Shown: positions 51,770-61,544, numbered from the stretch's first letter. The stretch: DNA of 64,000 nucleotides from Paenalicyclobacillus mengziensis (GCF_017298635.1 NZ_CP071182.1:3138001-3202000), one strand, 5' to 3'. Translations and numbers: made by a program. Notes: generated from the sequence alone by a model not told the origin.

Positions 51770-53104
51770 TTAAGCCTCTCCCGATGCCTCCTGAATGCTC
51801 AGGCCACGTCCGGTTTCACGACCCCAAATGAGCCAAGCGGCGGAGGCCAGCGTGCCGATCAACCATACCCCGGCATTGAATAGAACGTAGTCCGTCGTCG
51901 ACATATTTGCCGTGATGTAGATTGTTGGAATATAGAGACCAATGGAAATAAAACGGGCCACGGCAGTTAACGTGCCGCGATGTAAAGTCGGCCACACTTC
52001 CGCTTTCACCGTATCTTCGGTTAGATAACATAGCGAGTTCACACCCGCCAGCACAATCAACAGGACCCAGAACAGTGTCATGTTGTGCTGCCACTGTTTC
52101 GTAGTCAGTCCAACCACGACTGTCATCGCGAAAGTCCCAAGGAAACTCCAGAACAAAAATTTCTTTCGCGACACTCGGTCGGCGATGAGGCCCAAAAATC
52201 CGATTACGAAACCGGCTCCTTCGAAGACGGCCAGGATGGTGGGTTGCAGATGTGGAAAGAACGCAAAAGCCAAGGCGTATGCCATGAGACCAAAGCCGAT
52301 GGTGTTTGCGGCCGCAACGAGAATCATGACGACCATCGTGAAGGTGACATACCCCAAACCTGGCCTCGGCCCCGTCGGTGCAGCACGCTTAGACGATTCC
52401 TCAGCCTCTGCGATGGCGGCCGATGCGGCCACGTCGGAACCGAAATACGACGTCACGACTTTCTCAAGGTCCGCGTTGCGCCCTCTTTTTTGAAGCCACA
52501 GGAAGGACTCCGGCATGCTGACGCGGGTGGCAAAGAGAATTGCAACGACGATTAATATCGCAATAGCCACCACGTTACGTTGGGTGTCAATCACGGCCTT
52601 GCTGCTCAGCGCCGCGGTGCTCAGCGCCAGAATGGCCAGCACCATTCCACCAAGATTAATCCCGTTGATGATCATCATTGTTGCCTTTCCGCGGTGTTTT
52701 CTCGGCATCAACTCGTGGCTCGCAACCATGATGGAGTTCATCTCTCCGCCACCTGCAATCAACATGATGGCGAGGGAAATGAGAATAACGACATAGTTGA
52801 AACTAAAAAATAAAATGATACCCCCAATGGCGTATAGAACTAGGGTCGTGTACAAGGTCACTTTTCGACCGTATCTATCGGAGAAAGGGCCAGCGACGAT
52901 GATGCCAATAATCAGCCAGATGGGAGCCCAGGCGAGCAGCAGTTCGCCTAGCGCCTTTGGCATTGTGACCCAGTAGATGGCGATGGAACTGAGAGAATAC
53001 ACGTACGATTCAAGGGCGAGCCCCAATACAAACGAGATAAACATCCAAGTCGTTTTCTGAGTCCAGCGAGCCTCCCCAAGCTGCTCCACGTTCAGTCTTT
53101 CCAC
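51770..53104 (-). CDS. MFS transporter (sugar/metabolite:proton type)
   Basis: 444 residues from GTG 53104, seven bases after AAGGAG; an ATG at 53122 lacks a ribosome site. Twelve helices; GPFSDRYGRKVTLYTTLVLYA and HELMPRKHRGKATMMIINGI are the loop 2-3 motif and the sugar-porter-like signature PRKHRG. LADRVSRKKFLFWSF-type second loop is present as ADRVSRKKFLF. The substrate cannot be told. Confidence 0.88.
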   Translation of the reverse strand: MERLNVEQLGEARWTQKTTWMFISFVLGLALESYVYSLSSIAIYWVTMPKALGELLLAWAPIWLIIGIIVAGPFSDRYGRKVTLYTTLVLYAIGGIILFFSFNYVVILISLAIMLIAGGGEMNSIMVASHELMPRKHRGKATMMIINGINLGGMVLAILALSTAALSSKAVIDTQRNVVAIAILIVVAILFATRVSMPESFLWLQKRGRNADLEKVVTSYFGSDVAASAAIAEAEESSKRAAPTGPRPGLGYVTFTMVVMILVAAANTIGFGLMAYALAFAFFPHLQPTILAVFEGAGFVIGFLGLIADRVSRKKFLFWSFLGTFAMTVVVGLTTKQWQHNMTLFWVLLIVLAGVNSLCYLTEDTVKAEVWPTLHRGTLTAVARFISIGLYIPTIYITANMSTTDYVLFNAGVWLIGTLASAAWLIWGRETGRGLSIQEASGEA

Positions 53105-53314
53105 AAACTCACTCCTTATCATAATTTGGTCGTCTCTACGGCGGTCGTTACTGAATGCTATATGTGCACACCAACTCCTTTCTAGACATCAATCATGGGG
53201 GCACGGAGACGTCTAGTGACCGATTCTTCAATTAGCACATCAGCAGGAACATTTCATGTCCAGCCGTTAAGCAGAGTATATCAGACCTGATGATGGGCTC
53301 AAGCGAGCTTTTCT

Positions 53315-53809
53315 TTACGTCCTAAGCCCGTCATTCCTGCATACTGTGTCTGTGGTTTGATAGCCTTTAGGTGTCTGACTCATAGCACGGACGAACCATT
53401 TTCCTAGTCTTGTGGACTCAATATATACGGTTGACTGGAAGCGAGGAACTGAAATCCATGCTGTTCGACAGAGTAACGAAGGTGGGGCTTGATCCAATTC
53501 GAGAACCATTATCGACTCGGGTTCCTCAGCGGAGAATCCCTGTGACAGCAATCGCTCCCCCAGATCGTGCGGCGCGTCATGAGAAAAGAGTTTCCACTCG
53601 ACAGTGTGTGCCATCTGTTTGAAATAGAGTGCCTCACGCTGAATCACTTGGTCAGCATCCTCTGCGGTGAGACGGGAGTAGATCACCGTGCTGTGGGTCG
53701 AGACCGTGTCAACGAGTCGGACAACTCCGAAGGCTGCTTCGCGACGCGTACCTGGTTGTTCTGCCTGTAGGCGTTCGTCCCGATCATAAAGACGAAGAAT
53801 GTCAAGCAT
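53315..53809 (-). pseudogene. Truncated GNAT-family acetyltransferase
   Basis: From ATG 53809 (GAGGAGG 12 bases upstream) about 110 residues match the N-terminal half of a roughly 260-residue GNAT family: LRLYDRDERLQAEQPGTRRE, DADQVIQREALYFKQM, VEWKLFSHDAPHDLGERLLS and GFSAEEPESIMVLEL. After LELDQAPP the sequence changes to unrelated text and stops at 164 residues; the acetyl-CoA-binding half is missing. A deletion or rearrangement is the likely cause. Confidence 0.7.
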
Positions 53810-54154
53810 ATCTGTAGAGACCCTCCTCGCGCTTGATCCTGCGCTTTTACCGCCTGTTCTACAACAAAGGGGCTCGAATTGGCTTTCTGCCTTTGTGTAA
53901 AAAACATCATAATCATCGCACAAATTGCCCCGGAATGTGATACTCACTCTATCAAACATGCCAGACCCATCAACCGAGTCGGCATTTTGTATCTGGCGAG
54001 GGATCAGTCACAAAACGAACGAATCTCCTGCAACACCGGTCCTCATACGTGTTACAATATGAAGTATCTCTGTATATCCCGGATAACTTAAGGAGGAGGA
54101 TCTGACCATCCGGTCCGGCTTAATCTTGCAACTGGATAAGGAGGAGAATAATCC
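53810..54154. other. Intergenic region before marC
   Basis: 345 bp without a supported gene. Near its end TAAGGAGGA occurs twice (about 54090 and 54140); the second serves marC. Confidence 0.5.
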
Positions 54155-54790
54155 GTGATAGGCTACACAATTCACGCGCTGCTCGGTATATTTGCCATCA
54201 TGAACCCGGTAGGAAACGTCCCCATATTTTTATCCCTCACTGAAGGCTATGACGTTGACAAACAACGAAAAACTGCTCGGAAGGCCATCATCACAGCCTT
54301 TTTTATCATTATGATATTTCTCGTGTTGGGACACTACATTTTCCAGCTATTTGGGATCACAGTCAGCGCGTTTCGGGTGGTTGGTGGCATTTTGATATTT
54401 GGTATCGCCTACAACCTCATTCAAGCTAAGCCCTCTCACGCACACACCCCCCACGAAGATGAACACGAGGCCAGCGCAAACAAGGATGACATATCCGTAA
54501 CCCCGCTTGCAACTCCGCTCATCGCCGGTCCAGGAACGATTGCAACCGTAATGGCGCTTGCAGGGGGAAGCAATTTACTTAAGAATTCAATATCCGTCTT
54601 CATCGCCGTTGTCATTGTGATGGCAGGAACCTATGTGATTCTTTACTTTTCGGGGTTCATTGGGCGCCACTTGGGGAAAACGGAGATGAACGTCATCACG
54701 CGTTTGATGGGTCTACTGCTTGCCATTATCGCGGTTCAAATGGCGGTGTCTGGTCTAGACAAACTGTTTCCGGGATGGCTGCACACCTAA
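54155..54790 (+). CDS. MarC-family integral membrane protein
   Basis: 211 residues from GTG 54155, preceded by AAGGAGGAG. Six helices. IFAIMNPVGNVPIFLSLTEG is the family signature and TPLATPLIAGPGTIATVM the second. A His/Glu-rich loop (KPSHAHTPHEDEHE) between helices 3 and 4 could bind metal. Role unknown in most species. Confidence 0.92.
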   Translation: MIGYTIHALLGIFAIMNPVGNVPIFLSLTEGYDVDKQRKTARKAIITAFFIIMIFLVLGHYIFQLFGITVSAFRVVGGILIFGIAYNLIQAKPSHAHTPHEDEHEASANKDDISVTPLATPLIAGPGTIATVMALAGGSNLLKNSISVFIAVVIVMAGTYVILYFSGFIGRHLGKTEMNVITRLMGLLLAIIAVQMAVSGLDKLFPGWLHT

Positions 54791-54914
54791 TGGTAGGTAG
54801 CGTGTCGTCTAGAAATATCCAAGCCAAACAGTGTTACTCAAGCGTGATGGGATACTACACCAGCTTTTTCACGAATAAAGTCGGCGGCAGCAGAAAGTTA
54901 TCGGGGCGGTAAGA

Positions 54915-55547
54915 TTAACTGCTAACCTTGGTAGATTGAGTTGCTTCAGTTTCAACAAATCGTTTCATTCTTTTGTGAATCGCTCGATAACCCCATACGC
55001 AAGCAGCTAACACAAGTATGGCTGGGATCAGTTCAATTCTCCAATGATGGTAAATGGACGTCGCGACAACTTTAATCAGGTTACCACCTAACAAGAAAGT
55101 ACTGGTCCACAAAAAGGATGCCAGCAGTTGAATCGGGATGTAGACCTTCAGGTTCACTTTGTTGATCCCAGCTACATACGGAACAATGTCTCGAATGACC
55201 GCAATGTATTTTGTGATGAGCAGAGTCCACACCGCTTGTCGTTGAAACAATCGCTCTGTTTGCTTTAGACGCTTTTCCGTAATGAACACATACTTCCCAT
55301 AACGCAAAATGATCGGACGCCCCACAGTGCGTCCGATAAAATACGTGATGATTGAGCCAGTAAACGAGCCTAAGCTGGCTGCAACAATAAGAAGCGCAAG
55401 ACTGAAATGTAACTGGTTTGTGTGTGATAAAACGCCCAGTGTCGTCAGAAGCGTCTCACCTGGCACAACGAGAATGAAATACTCCAAGCCCAGTAAGGCG
55501 AAGACACTTGTATAGCCGTACGTGATCGCGAAATGGATAAACCCCAC
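54915..55547 (-). CDS. DedA-family membrane protein
   Basis: 210 residues from GTG 55547 (GGGAG upstream). Family motifs: EYFILVVPGETLLTTLGVLS with the conserved acidic/proline pair, then GSITYFIGRTVGR-like SIITYFIGRTVGRP, and IAVIRDIVPYVAGINKVNLK in place of the usual F-x-R-x-x-P. DedA proteins are linked to lipid flipping and envelope homeostasis. Confidence 0.9.
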   Translation of the reverse strand: MGFIHFAITYGYTSVFALLGLEYFILVVPGETLLTTLGVLSHTNQLHFSLALLIVAASLGSFTGSIITYFIGRTVGRPIILRYGKYVFITEKRLKQTERLFQRQAVWTLLITKYIAVIRDIVPYVAGINKVNLKVYIPIQLLASFLWTSTFLLGGNLIKVVATSIYHHWRIELIPAILVLAACVWGYRAIHKRMKRFVETEATQSTKVSS

Positions 55548-55780
55548 ACTGATTCAACTCCCAACCTAACTTCAAGTTCGTGCTATACGTGACGTGTGGC
55601 CAGAGCACGACCTGAGGAACGACATCGATACTCACTATAAAGGCTTACTGAAAAAGACGCTGAATACGATGAAATAGTTCATACAACACGGAAGAAAAAT
55701 GTTCTCAGTGAGTATTGATGCACGAAGGTCGGTAAATCCTTCTGAGATAAGCCCCGTTCTTCAAAAGAGACAATGCCCAG

Positions 55781-57145
55781 TCAAGCACCTTTCATATTGG
55801 ACTTTGGCAAGGGTAAATGAACAGTAAATGCGCTCCCCACTCCGACTGTACTACTCAATTCAATATTGCCACCGTGCGCCTCCACAAACTCTTTAGCGAT
55901 GGCCAGCCCCAAGCCTGTTCCACCCGTGTCACGAGTTCTGTCTTCATCTGCTCGATAAAATCTATCGAAAATATGTGCTTGGTGATCCGGTGCAATGCCA
56001 ACTCCAGTGTCCTTTACTTTTATCTCAGCATATTCGTCTCTCCGGGCAACGATCACTTCGACGGTGCCACCTTCCGGCGTATATCGTACGGCATTTCCTA
56101 TCAGGTTAATTAGGACTTGGGTGAGCCGGTTTCTGTCCACGGGTATTGAAAGTTCCTCAACATCGGTTCCAAATTTTACAGAGACACCGTTATCCTCGGT
56201 AGCCATCTGAAAATTCTCTACGATGCGTTCCACAAGAGAAGGCATGTCGACAAGTTGTTTGTTTAAGACTAGTTTGCCCGCCTCAGCAATTGTGAGTTGA
56301 TGGAGATCGTTGACGAGTTGGGTAAGACGAAATACTTCGTCATGAATAGGCAACAGATTCTCGATATCAGATGCTTTTATTCCTTGTTCAATGAGTTCGA
56401 GTTGTCCGTTAATAATGCTTAGTGGTGTACGTAACTCGTGCGCTACATCTGCAACTAAATGTTTTCTCGCTTGTTCTGTACGTTTGAGTTGTCCGACCAA
56501 GTTGTTAAATGCGCTGGCTACAGCGCCCAACTCGTCCGTAGAAACGGCCTCCACCTGGGTCTCCAGGTTACCCTCAGCAAGTCCCTCAATCCCTTGCAAG
56601 AGTTTCTTCAGCGGATCTGTAAGTCGATTTGAAAACCACACGGCCACCCCAAGAGCGAGAATTGCCGTCAACAACGTTCCGGCGATGGTGACCAACATAA
56701 TCGAACGAATGACACTTCGCTCTATCTGAAACAACTGTTCAATGCCACGGTTGCGAATGATTAAGGTGCCGATTTTTTGATTGTTGACCTTCAACGGCAG
56801 ATTGATGTCTGCGTTCGCGTTGGCCAGATTGTTATTGGAAACGGCTAAGGTAGCCACAGGAGCACCACTACCACTCAGCACTTCCATATACTCAGGAATG
56901 GATTTATGGTTACTGAACTGAAGAATGTAAACCAAAAAATTTTGTAACCCCACCCAGGATTGCCCATGTGTTTCATAATACAAAATGAGTTGATTCCCCC
57001 ATGCTGTTGCGCTGCCTTGTTGCGCAGCAACTGCATATTGCCGAAACTGGTTGCTGACAACCCTATTTGACATAAATACAAACATGGATGCCATGAAAAA
57101 GACAATGAAGGCAATGCCCACAATGAATTTATTTCGAAGCTCCAA
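55781..57145 (-). CDS. Sensor histidine kinase (HAMP-HisKA-HATPase), orphan
   Basis: 454 residues. Helix 1 at 8-27, an extracytoplasmic domain to about 140, helix 2 at 144-170, HAMP at about 170-225, HisKA with VADVAHELRTPLSIINGQLE, and HATPase with N-box LIGNAVRYTPEGG, G1 VKDTGVGIAPDHQAHIFDRF and G2 GTGLGLAIAKEF. All catalytic motifs intact. No response regulator gene lies next to it. Confidence 0.95.
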   Translation of the reverse strand: MELRNKFIVGIAFIVFFMASMFVFMSNRVVSNQFRQYAVAAQQGSATAWGNQLILYYETHGQSWVGLQNFLVYILQFSNHKSIPEYMEVLSGSGAPVATLAVSNNNLANANADINLPLKVNNQKIGTLIIRNRGIEQLFQIERSVIRSIMLVTIAGTLLTAILALGVAVWFSNRLTDPLKKLLQGIEGLAEGNLETQVEAVSTDELGAVASAFNNLVGQLKRTEQARKHLVADVAHELRTPLSIINGQLELIEQGIKASDIENLLPIHDEVFRLTQLVNDLHQLTIAEAGKLVLNKQLVDMPSLVERIVENFQMATEDNGVSVKFGTDVEELSIPVDRNRLTQVLINLIGNAVRYTPEGGTVEVIVARRDEYAEIKVKDTGVGIAPDHQAHIFDRFYRADEDRTRDTGGTGLGLAIAKEFVEAHGGNIELSSTVGVGSAFTVHLPLPKSNMKGA

Positions 57146-57368
57146 AAATCACACCCCACACATCAGCACGAGAATCACACCCGACACATAAGCACGAGTT
57201 GGATATGTCCTTTCAGTACATCTCTGTTACACCACCCCAAAGTAAGTGTAAGGGATTCCCAAGATATCGTGATGGAGATCATATGGAGATAATTTGTGGC
57301 TATCTTGTTTTTGAATAACTGCATTCTGAGATAACCTTATTCGGTACTAGGATGGCCATAACAGTCTA

Positions 57369-57402
57369 AAGGGACTACGACAGAAAACTGTCGTAGTCCC
57401 TT
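57369..57402. terminator. Long hairpin between sulfur operon and kinase
   Basis: AAGGGACTACGACAG-AAAA-CTGTCGTAGTCCCTT is a perfect 15-bp stem with a 4-nt loop, 43 bp after the tusA stop. It probably ends the sulfur operon on the minus strand. Confidence 0.85.
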
Positions 57403-57444
57403 ATATACTCCTAATAACCTATAGAAACCCCGCAATCCCTTGCC

Positions 57445-57684
57445 TCAGTGCAGTTTCCTTACGATAATCTTGTCGTAGTTATCAATCGTTTCGATACCGA
57501 CCAGTTCATGCTTTGCTTTTTCCACCCACTTTGGAATATCACGCTGTGATCCTTTGTCTGTGGACAAGACGGCAACCACATCTCCAACGTCTGACGACCT
57601 GACCACTCGAATTAACTCCATCATTGGTCCTGGACAAAAACTCCCACGAGCATCGATTTCACGTTTGATTACAATCTCTGCCAT
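57445..57684 (-). CDS. tusA: TusA-family sulfurtransferase
   Basis: 79 residues from ATG 57684, eight bases after AAGGAG. The active-site motif GSFCPGPMMELIR (C-P-x-P) lies in the N-terminal half. It carries sulfane sulfur. Last gene of the sqr operon; the preceding dsrE stop is about 30 bp away. Confidence 0.92.
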   Translation of the reverse strand: MAEIVIKREIDARGSFCPGPMMELIRVVRSSDVGDVVAVLSTDKGSQRDIPKWVEKAKHELVGIETIDNYDKIIVRKLH

Positions 57685-57716
57685 GTCACTCACTCCTTGT
57701 TCGGCATTGACGCTAC

Positions 57717-58142
57717 TTATCCTAAGTAAAGAGTCGTATGTGCTTCTGCACTCATCCCAACGAACTCACCAACGCCAATAATGTCATCTACAATTGGCTC
57801 AAAATCTTCAAGTTCCATTTCAAATAAGTCGGCAGTCATGGCACATGCGTGAATCCTGATATTTCCCATCTCTTTTGCTTGCACCAAAGTGTCGTACCAT
57901 GATGGCACGTTCTTTTCACTCATTACTCGCATCATCTCAGGCCCGAGCTCTTCATAGTCCTTACTGACACTGGATAGTTGCTTTGGATTGCCCTTTTTGA
58001 ATGCCAACAGTCCCCAAAATGTTAAGAAGATATCTACATCCATGTCATTCATAACTGCTCCTGACGCCATAATTGCGGCGGGATAAAGTTTATCAACTGT
58101 TCCACCAAAGACGACAATACACATTTTTTTTGCATCGCTCAT
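57717..58142 (-). CDS. DsrE-family sulfur-carrier protein
   Basis: 141 residues. Rossmann-like DsrE fold: CIVVFGGTVDKLYPAAIMAS, then DVDIFLTFWGLLAFKKG and the cysteine-containing IRIHACAMTADLFEM. The single conserved cysteine would accept persulfide. It sits between DUF1641 and tusA and is expected to pass sulfur between the quinone reductase and TusA. Confidence 0.9.
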   Translation of the reverse strand: MSDAKKMCIVVFGGTVDKLYPAAIMASGAVMNDMDVDIFLTFWGLLAFKKGNPKQLSSVSKDYEELGPEMMRVMSEKNVPSWYDTLVQAKEMGNIRIHACAMTADLFEMELEDFEPIVDDIIGVGEFVGMSAEAHTTLYLG

Positions 58143-58204
58143 TTTATTCGCCTCCGTTTGTTTCAGGGATCGGGTTCCAGGGTTTCAATGAACCAAAACA
58201 TAAT

Positions 58205-58600
58205 CTAGGACGTCTTGACTGCTTTGCCTAATTCCCGCAATAATCCGAGCATCACATTTATCCCATTGTGAACCTCGGGTTCTCTGAGTGTCTTCATTAA
58301 CTGCCAAACTCCCGGTTTCGATTTTGGAGGCTCGGCCAATATGGCTTCAGTGACAGCAAGTGCTTCAGGAGCCGCCTTGTAAAGCTTGCTTTGTAAAAAT
58401 TGATCTCCAAGTTCCATAACACCTACGACTGTTCCGACAAGTCCATCAACAATTTCAGGCGTCATAGAGTTAAGGACTGCATTCAAAAGGTGAACGAGTG
58501 TATCAATGTTTTCTAACGTACCGTCGGTTTCCCACTTGGAAATTCTGTCCAACGCATGGTCAAGCTTTTCTTGACGTTCAGATGCGTCCACAACACTCAT
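58205..58600 (-). CDS. DUF1641 protein
   Basis: 131 residues, helical. DGTLENIDTLVHLLNAV and MTPEIVDGLVGTVVGVMELGD together with PGVWQLMKTLREPEVHNGIN form the family core. DUF1641 proteins are often encoded next to sulfide or NAD(P)/FAD oxidoreductases; their role is unknown. It lies 15 bp after sqr. Confidence 0.9.
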   Translation of the reverse strand: MSVVDASERQEKLDHALDRISKWETDGTLENIDTLVHLLNAVLNSMTPEIVDGLVGTVVGVMELGDQFLQSKLYKAAPEALAVTEAILAEPPKSKPGVWQLMKTLREPEVHNGINVMLGLLRELGKAVKTS

Positions 58601-58615
58601 AGTGCTACCCCCGTT

Positions 58616-59755
58616 CTATACCATTCCTCGGACAGATAACCAGTACATTCGATTGAAAGCCATCTTGAACCAATGCACCATTTGAGTTGGATCAGCTGGT
58701 TTTGGCGGATTGTTATAGTCAAATTGAATATGCATGGCCCTATCTAAGCCACCTTCAATAAAGCAGAACACTTTACCATCATAGAGAGCTATCGGTTTTT
58801 CACCGTGAAGCTCTCGGATAATGTTGCGTACAACCACTTCCGATTCGTAGTGAGCAGTAGACCCAGCTTTGGAAATGGGGAGGTTCGTCGCATCACCGAC
58901 AACATAGACCCCTCGGTACCCCTGTAATTCTAGCGTTGCACGGTCGGTTGGAAGCCATCCTTCCGGATCACCCAAACCAGATGCTCGAATTACAGGTGCT
59001 CCTCTATGTGGAGGAATTGCAACGAGGAAATCATAGTCAACTTCTTCACCTTCCAACGTGTAAACAATCTTCTTTTTAGGGTCGATAGTTTCTGGATTGA
59101 AGAAGGTTTCACCAATGATACCTTGTTTCTCAAACGCACCCTCGGCCCAGTCGGAACACGGCTGAAGAGAATGCAGTCGACCAATCGGATACGTGTACAT
59201 CAATTCATAGTCGGACCGACGGTTTTTCTTGCGCAGTAGATCGTCAAACATAAACATGAACTCAACAGGTGCGACGGGACACTTGTGCGGCACTCCAATA
59301 ATCATCAGGAGCTTGCCTTTATCAAATTCGGCCAAGTCCTTGCGGGTTTTCATTGCCTCATTGAACGTATAGAAACTGTGTGCTCCCTCTCGAAAACCTG
59401 GAATTGCATCCAGGTCTGGATGTGAGCCTGTAGCCAAGACTAAATAGTCAAACTCCATCATTTTTCCGCTGTTAAGTAAGATTGACCTTTGATTCATATC
59501 TATCTTCACTGCAGGGTCCTGAACAAGTCGCACTCCGGGCACTAGTAGCTTCTTGTGTTCCCGGAACACAGAATCCGGGTCAGCCAAGCCAAGTGCTACG
59601 TACAAGAGTCCGGGTTGATAGATATGTGATTCGGTGTCAGAAACTAACGCAATCTCGATCCCAGTATTTGTAAGTTCCGTAGATAGGTGTCGAGCCAATC
59701 GATTTGCCACCATGGCTCCTCCCGTGCCTGCACCGAGAATGACCACTCGTTTCAT
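58616..59755 (-). CDS. sqr: Sulfide:quinone oxidoreductase
   Basis: 379 residues. FAD-binding GAGTGGAMVANRLARH at the N-terminus, DYLVLATGSHPD and VYVVGDATNLPISKAGS later. Cysteines at PHKCPVAPVE and LQPCSDWAEG fit the two redox-active cysteines, and CFIEGG the conserved C-terminal one. Oxidises sulfide and passes electrons to quinone at the inner membrane face; an amphipathic C-terminus (VHWFKMAFNRMYWLSVRGMV) would tether it. First gene of sqr-DUF1641-dsrE-tusA. Confidence 0.92.
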   Translation of the reverse strand: MKRVVILGAGTGGAMVANRLARHLSTELTNTGIEIALVSDTESHIYQPGLLYVALGLADPDSVFREHKKLLVPGVRLVQDPAVKIDMNQRSILLNSGKMMEFDYLVLATGSHPDLDAIPGFREGAHSFYTFNEAMKTRKDLAEFDKGKLLMIIGVPHKCPVAPVEFMFMFDDLLRKKNRRSDYELMYTYPIGRLHSLQPCSDWAEGAFEKQGIIGETFFNPETIDPKKKIVYTLEGEEVDYDFLVAIPPHRGAPVIRASGLGDPEGWLPTDRATLELQGYRGVYVVGDATNLPISKAGSTAHYESEVVVRNIIRELHGEKPIALYDGKVFCFIEGGLDRAMHIQFDYNNPPKPADPTQMVHWFKMAFNRMYWLSVRGMV

Positions 59756-60480
59756 TGTCTCACCTTCTCGTACTGATTATTGTTACGAACATACAATACA
59801 TGAACCCGTACTGGTATCCGAGGTACATATGGACCTTCCAATACGGCTAATTTCCGTAGCTCATTTGGCCCCGGAGCTGTAACAAGAATGCCTAGTTCAG
59901 TAGTGGAAAGAGAATGTACTAATCTCATTCGAAGTGAGCATTTAAGACCGTGTATTTCCTGCACGATGATTAACAAGGGACCTATTCAATGAGAATTAAC
60001 CGAAGAGAATTAACCGAAAAATCATCTCTTCACGAAGATAAAAAAACAGCTAGGAGCACACGATCCTCCCAGACTGTTCATCCGTTTATTGTATGTAGTA
60101 GTGACTGGCTTGCGAATTTCTATACGATTAAGATCAAGCAACCTCGTGAGCAGACGAAAGCTCCATCGATGAGGAACTGACACATGAATCGTGGACGGCC
60201 AAGGAGTTGCAAGCCATCTCCACCTAATTATGCCTCGAACGGCCTGAGGACCACCCGTTTAATTCCAATGCCGACGTTTCACAGATCGGACTCAATTCGA
60301 CAACGGCAAACAACATGCGTCGATATCTTGCTGTTTTCTTCAAAAACCACAAACGGACATCAGGGACTGCGACATAACATAGCCGCAGTCCCTTTTTCGA
60401 TACTCCGAACACTTGACACACACAACCAGTATGGCGTCAAATCGAGAACGAAAACCCGAAATCCCTTGCTCCACAAGGCT
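59756..60480. other. Intergenic region with tandem repeat and hairpin
   Basis: Holds the sqr promoter region, a perfect 14-bp tandem duplication (GAGAATTAACCGAA at 59991-60004 and 60005-60018) and a terminator at 60363. Frames here lack ribosome sites. A small RNA ending at the terminator is possible. Confidence 0.5.
60363..60397 (+). terminator. Rho-independent terminator on the plus strand
   Basis: GGGACTGCG pairs with CGCAGTCCC around a 12-nt loop and is followed by TTTTT. There is no plus-strand gene upstream; it also marks the end of spo0A on the other strand. Confidence 0.8.
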
Positions 60481-61290
60481 TTAGCCGACCTTGTGTTCCA
60501 TCCGAAGCTTGTCTGCAATCATCGCAATGAATTCGGAATTTGTCGGCTTGGTCTTGGATGCGCTTACCGTGTAGCCAAACACGTTCCGAATGGCATCCAT
60601 GTTGCCCCGGCCCCAAGCGACTTCAATCGAGTGACGAATCGCACGCTCAACTCGGGATGGCGTCGTCTTGAAGCGCTCGGCAATTCTTGGGTATAGGGTC
60701 TTCGTAATGGAGCCGAGGATTTCCACATCCTGGAATACAATCCCGATGGCCTCGCGTAGATAATGATACCCTTTGATGTGTGCAGGTACGCCAATTTCGT
60801 GAATGACCTGTGTAATCGCAGCATCCACGTCGTGCTTCGACAGTTTTCTGTACGGAGGGTTGGACGCAGGGCCTTGTGCATACGCGAGAGCAGCTGCGAC
60901 GGGAGCGACGACAGGTTCGTCGTTCATGACTTGACGGATTCGTTCGACCAACACAGGCAGGTCGAATGGTTTTAAAATGAAATAGGAAACACCGAGTTCC
61001 ATAGCTCGTCTTGTGACAATCTCCTGACCAAACGCGGTCAGCATAATCACTTTGGGTGTAGCGTCTGGCAGGTCAACGATTCGTTCAAGTGCGCCAAGAC
61101 CGTCTAAAACCGGCATGATAATGTCCAAAATCACAACATTAGGCCGTTTTGATTTGACAAGTTCCACAGCATCATTCCCGTTGTATGCGACGCCACACAC
61201 TTCCATGTCCGGTTGACTCGACAGAAACTCATATAGCACATCTGCAAATTCGCGATTGTCATCTGCGATCAGTACTTTTAATGGTTGCAC
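60481..61290 (-). CDS. spo0A: Sporulation master regulator Spo0A
   Basis: 269 residues from GTG 61290, with AGGGGG nine bases upstream (a TTG at 61308 overlaps that site). The receiver domain has [10 protein letters not shown], the phospho-acceptor region VVILDIIMP and FILKPFD; the C-terminal DNA-binding domain has [38 protein letters not shown] and [20 protein letters not shown] text. Response regulator at the end of the sporulation phosphorelay. Lies downstream of spoIVB as in other spore formers. Confidence 0.98.
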   Translation of the reverse strand: MQPLKVLIADDNREFADVLYEFLSSQPDMEVCGVAYNGNDAVELVKSKRPNVVILDIIMPVLDGLGALERIVDLPDATPKVIMLTAFGQEIVTRRAMELGVSYFILKPFDLPVLVERIRQVMNDEPVVAPVAAALAYAQGPASNPPYRKLSKHDVDAAITQVIHEIGVPAHIKGYHYLREAIGIVFQDVEILGSITKTLYPRIAERFKTTPSRVERAIRHSIEVAWGRGNMDAIRNVFGYTVSASKTKPTNSEFIAMIADKLRMEHKVG

Positions 61291-61327
61291 CGACGTATTC
61301 CCCCTCAACTGATGTCGCGTTAAAGGA

Positions 61328-61354
61328 TTTCGACGATGCCCCTTGATGTCCTGC
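61328..61354 (-). promoter_or_regulatory. Candidate sigma-H promoter of spo0A
   Basis: On the minus strand GCAGGACAT (61346-61354) fits the sigma-H -35 RNAGGAWWW in all but one position, 11 bp before GTCGAAA (RNNGAAT, one mismatch). Transcription would begin near 61320. Confidence 0.6.
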
Positions 61355-61393
61355 CAAATCTTATGTAATACTTTTCGTCTTAATCATGGGTTG

Positions 61394-61410
61394 GTCGACA
61401 AACTTCGACA
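61394..61410 (-). promoter_or_regulatory. Tandem 0A boxes upstream of spo0A
   Basis: Minus-strand TGTCGAA (61404-61410) and TGTCGAC (61394-61400) are 10 bp apart, one helical turn. A further TGTCGAC lies at 61498-61504. Spo0A boxes in the spo0A promoter are known from B. subtilis, where they serve autoregulation. Confidence 0.6.
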
Positions 61411-61544
61411 TTCACACTCAGAGTGATGACCACTATGGCCATCACTCGTCTTGTCGAGATGATGAGTCTTTCGTCAAAAAACAGTACTTTTAAACTCGTC
61501 GACAACTTATTACACATTCCCCTCTGCAAAGACCTCTTGCAACC

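Noticed and set aside
54090..54160. Leader peptide before marC
   Set aside because: A good ribosome site (AAGGAGGAGG) is followed by a frame ending at the marC GTG, but the only well-placed start would be ATC.
60184..60696. 170-codon plus-strand frame
   Set aside because: It runs antisense into spo0A, contains the terminator at 60363-60397 and has no ribosome binding site.
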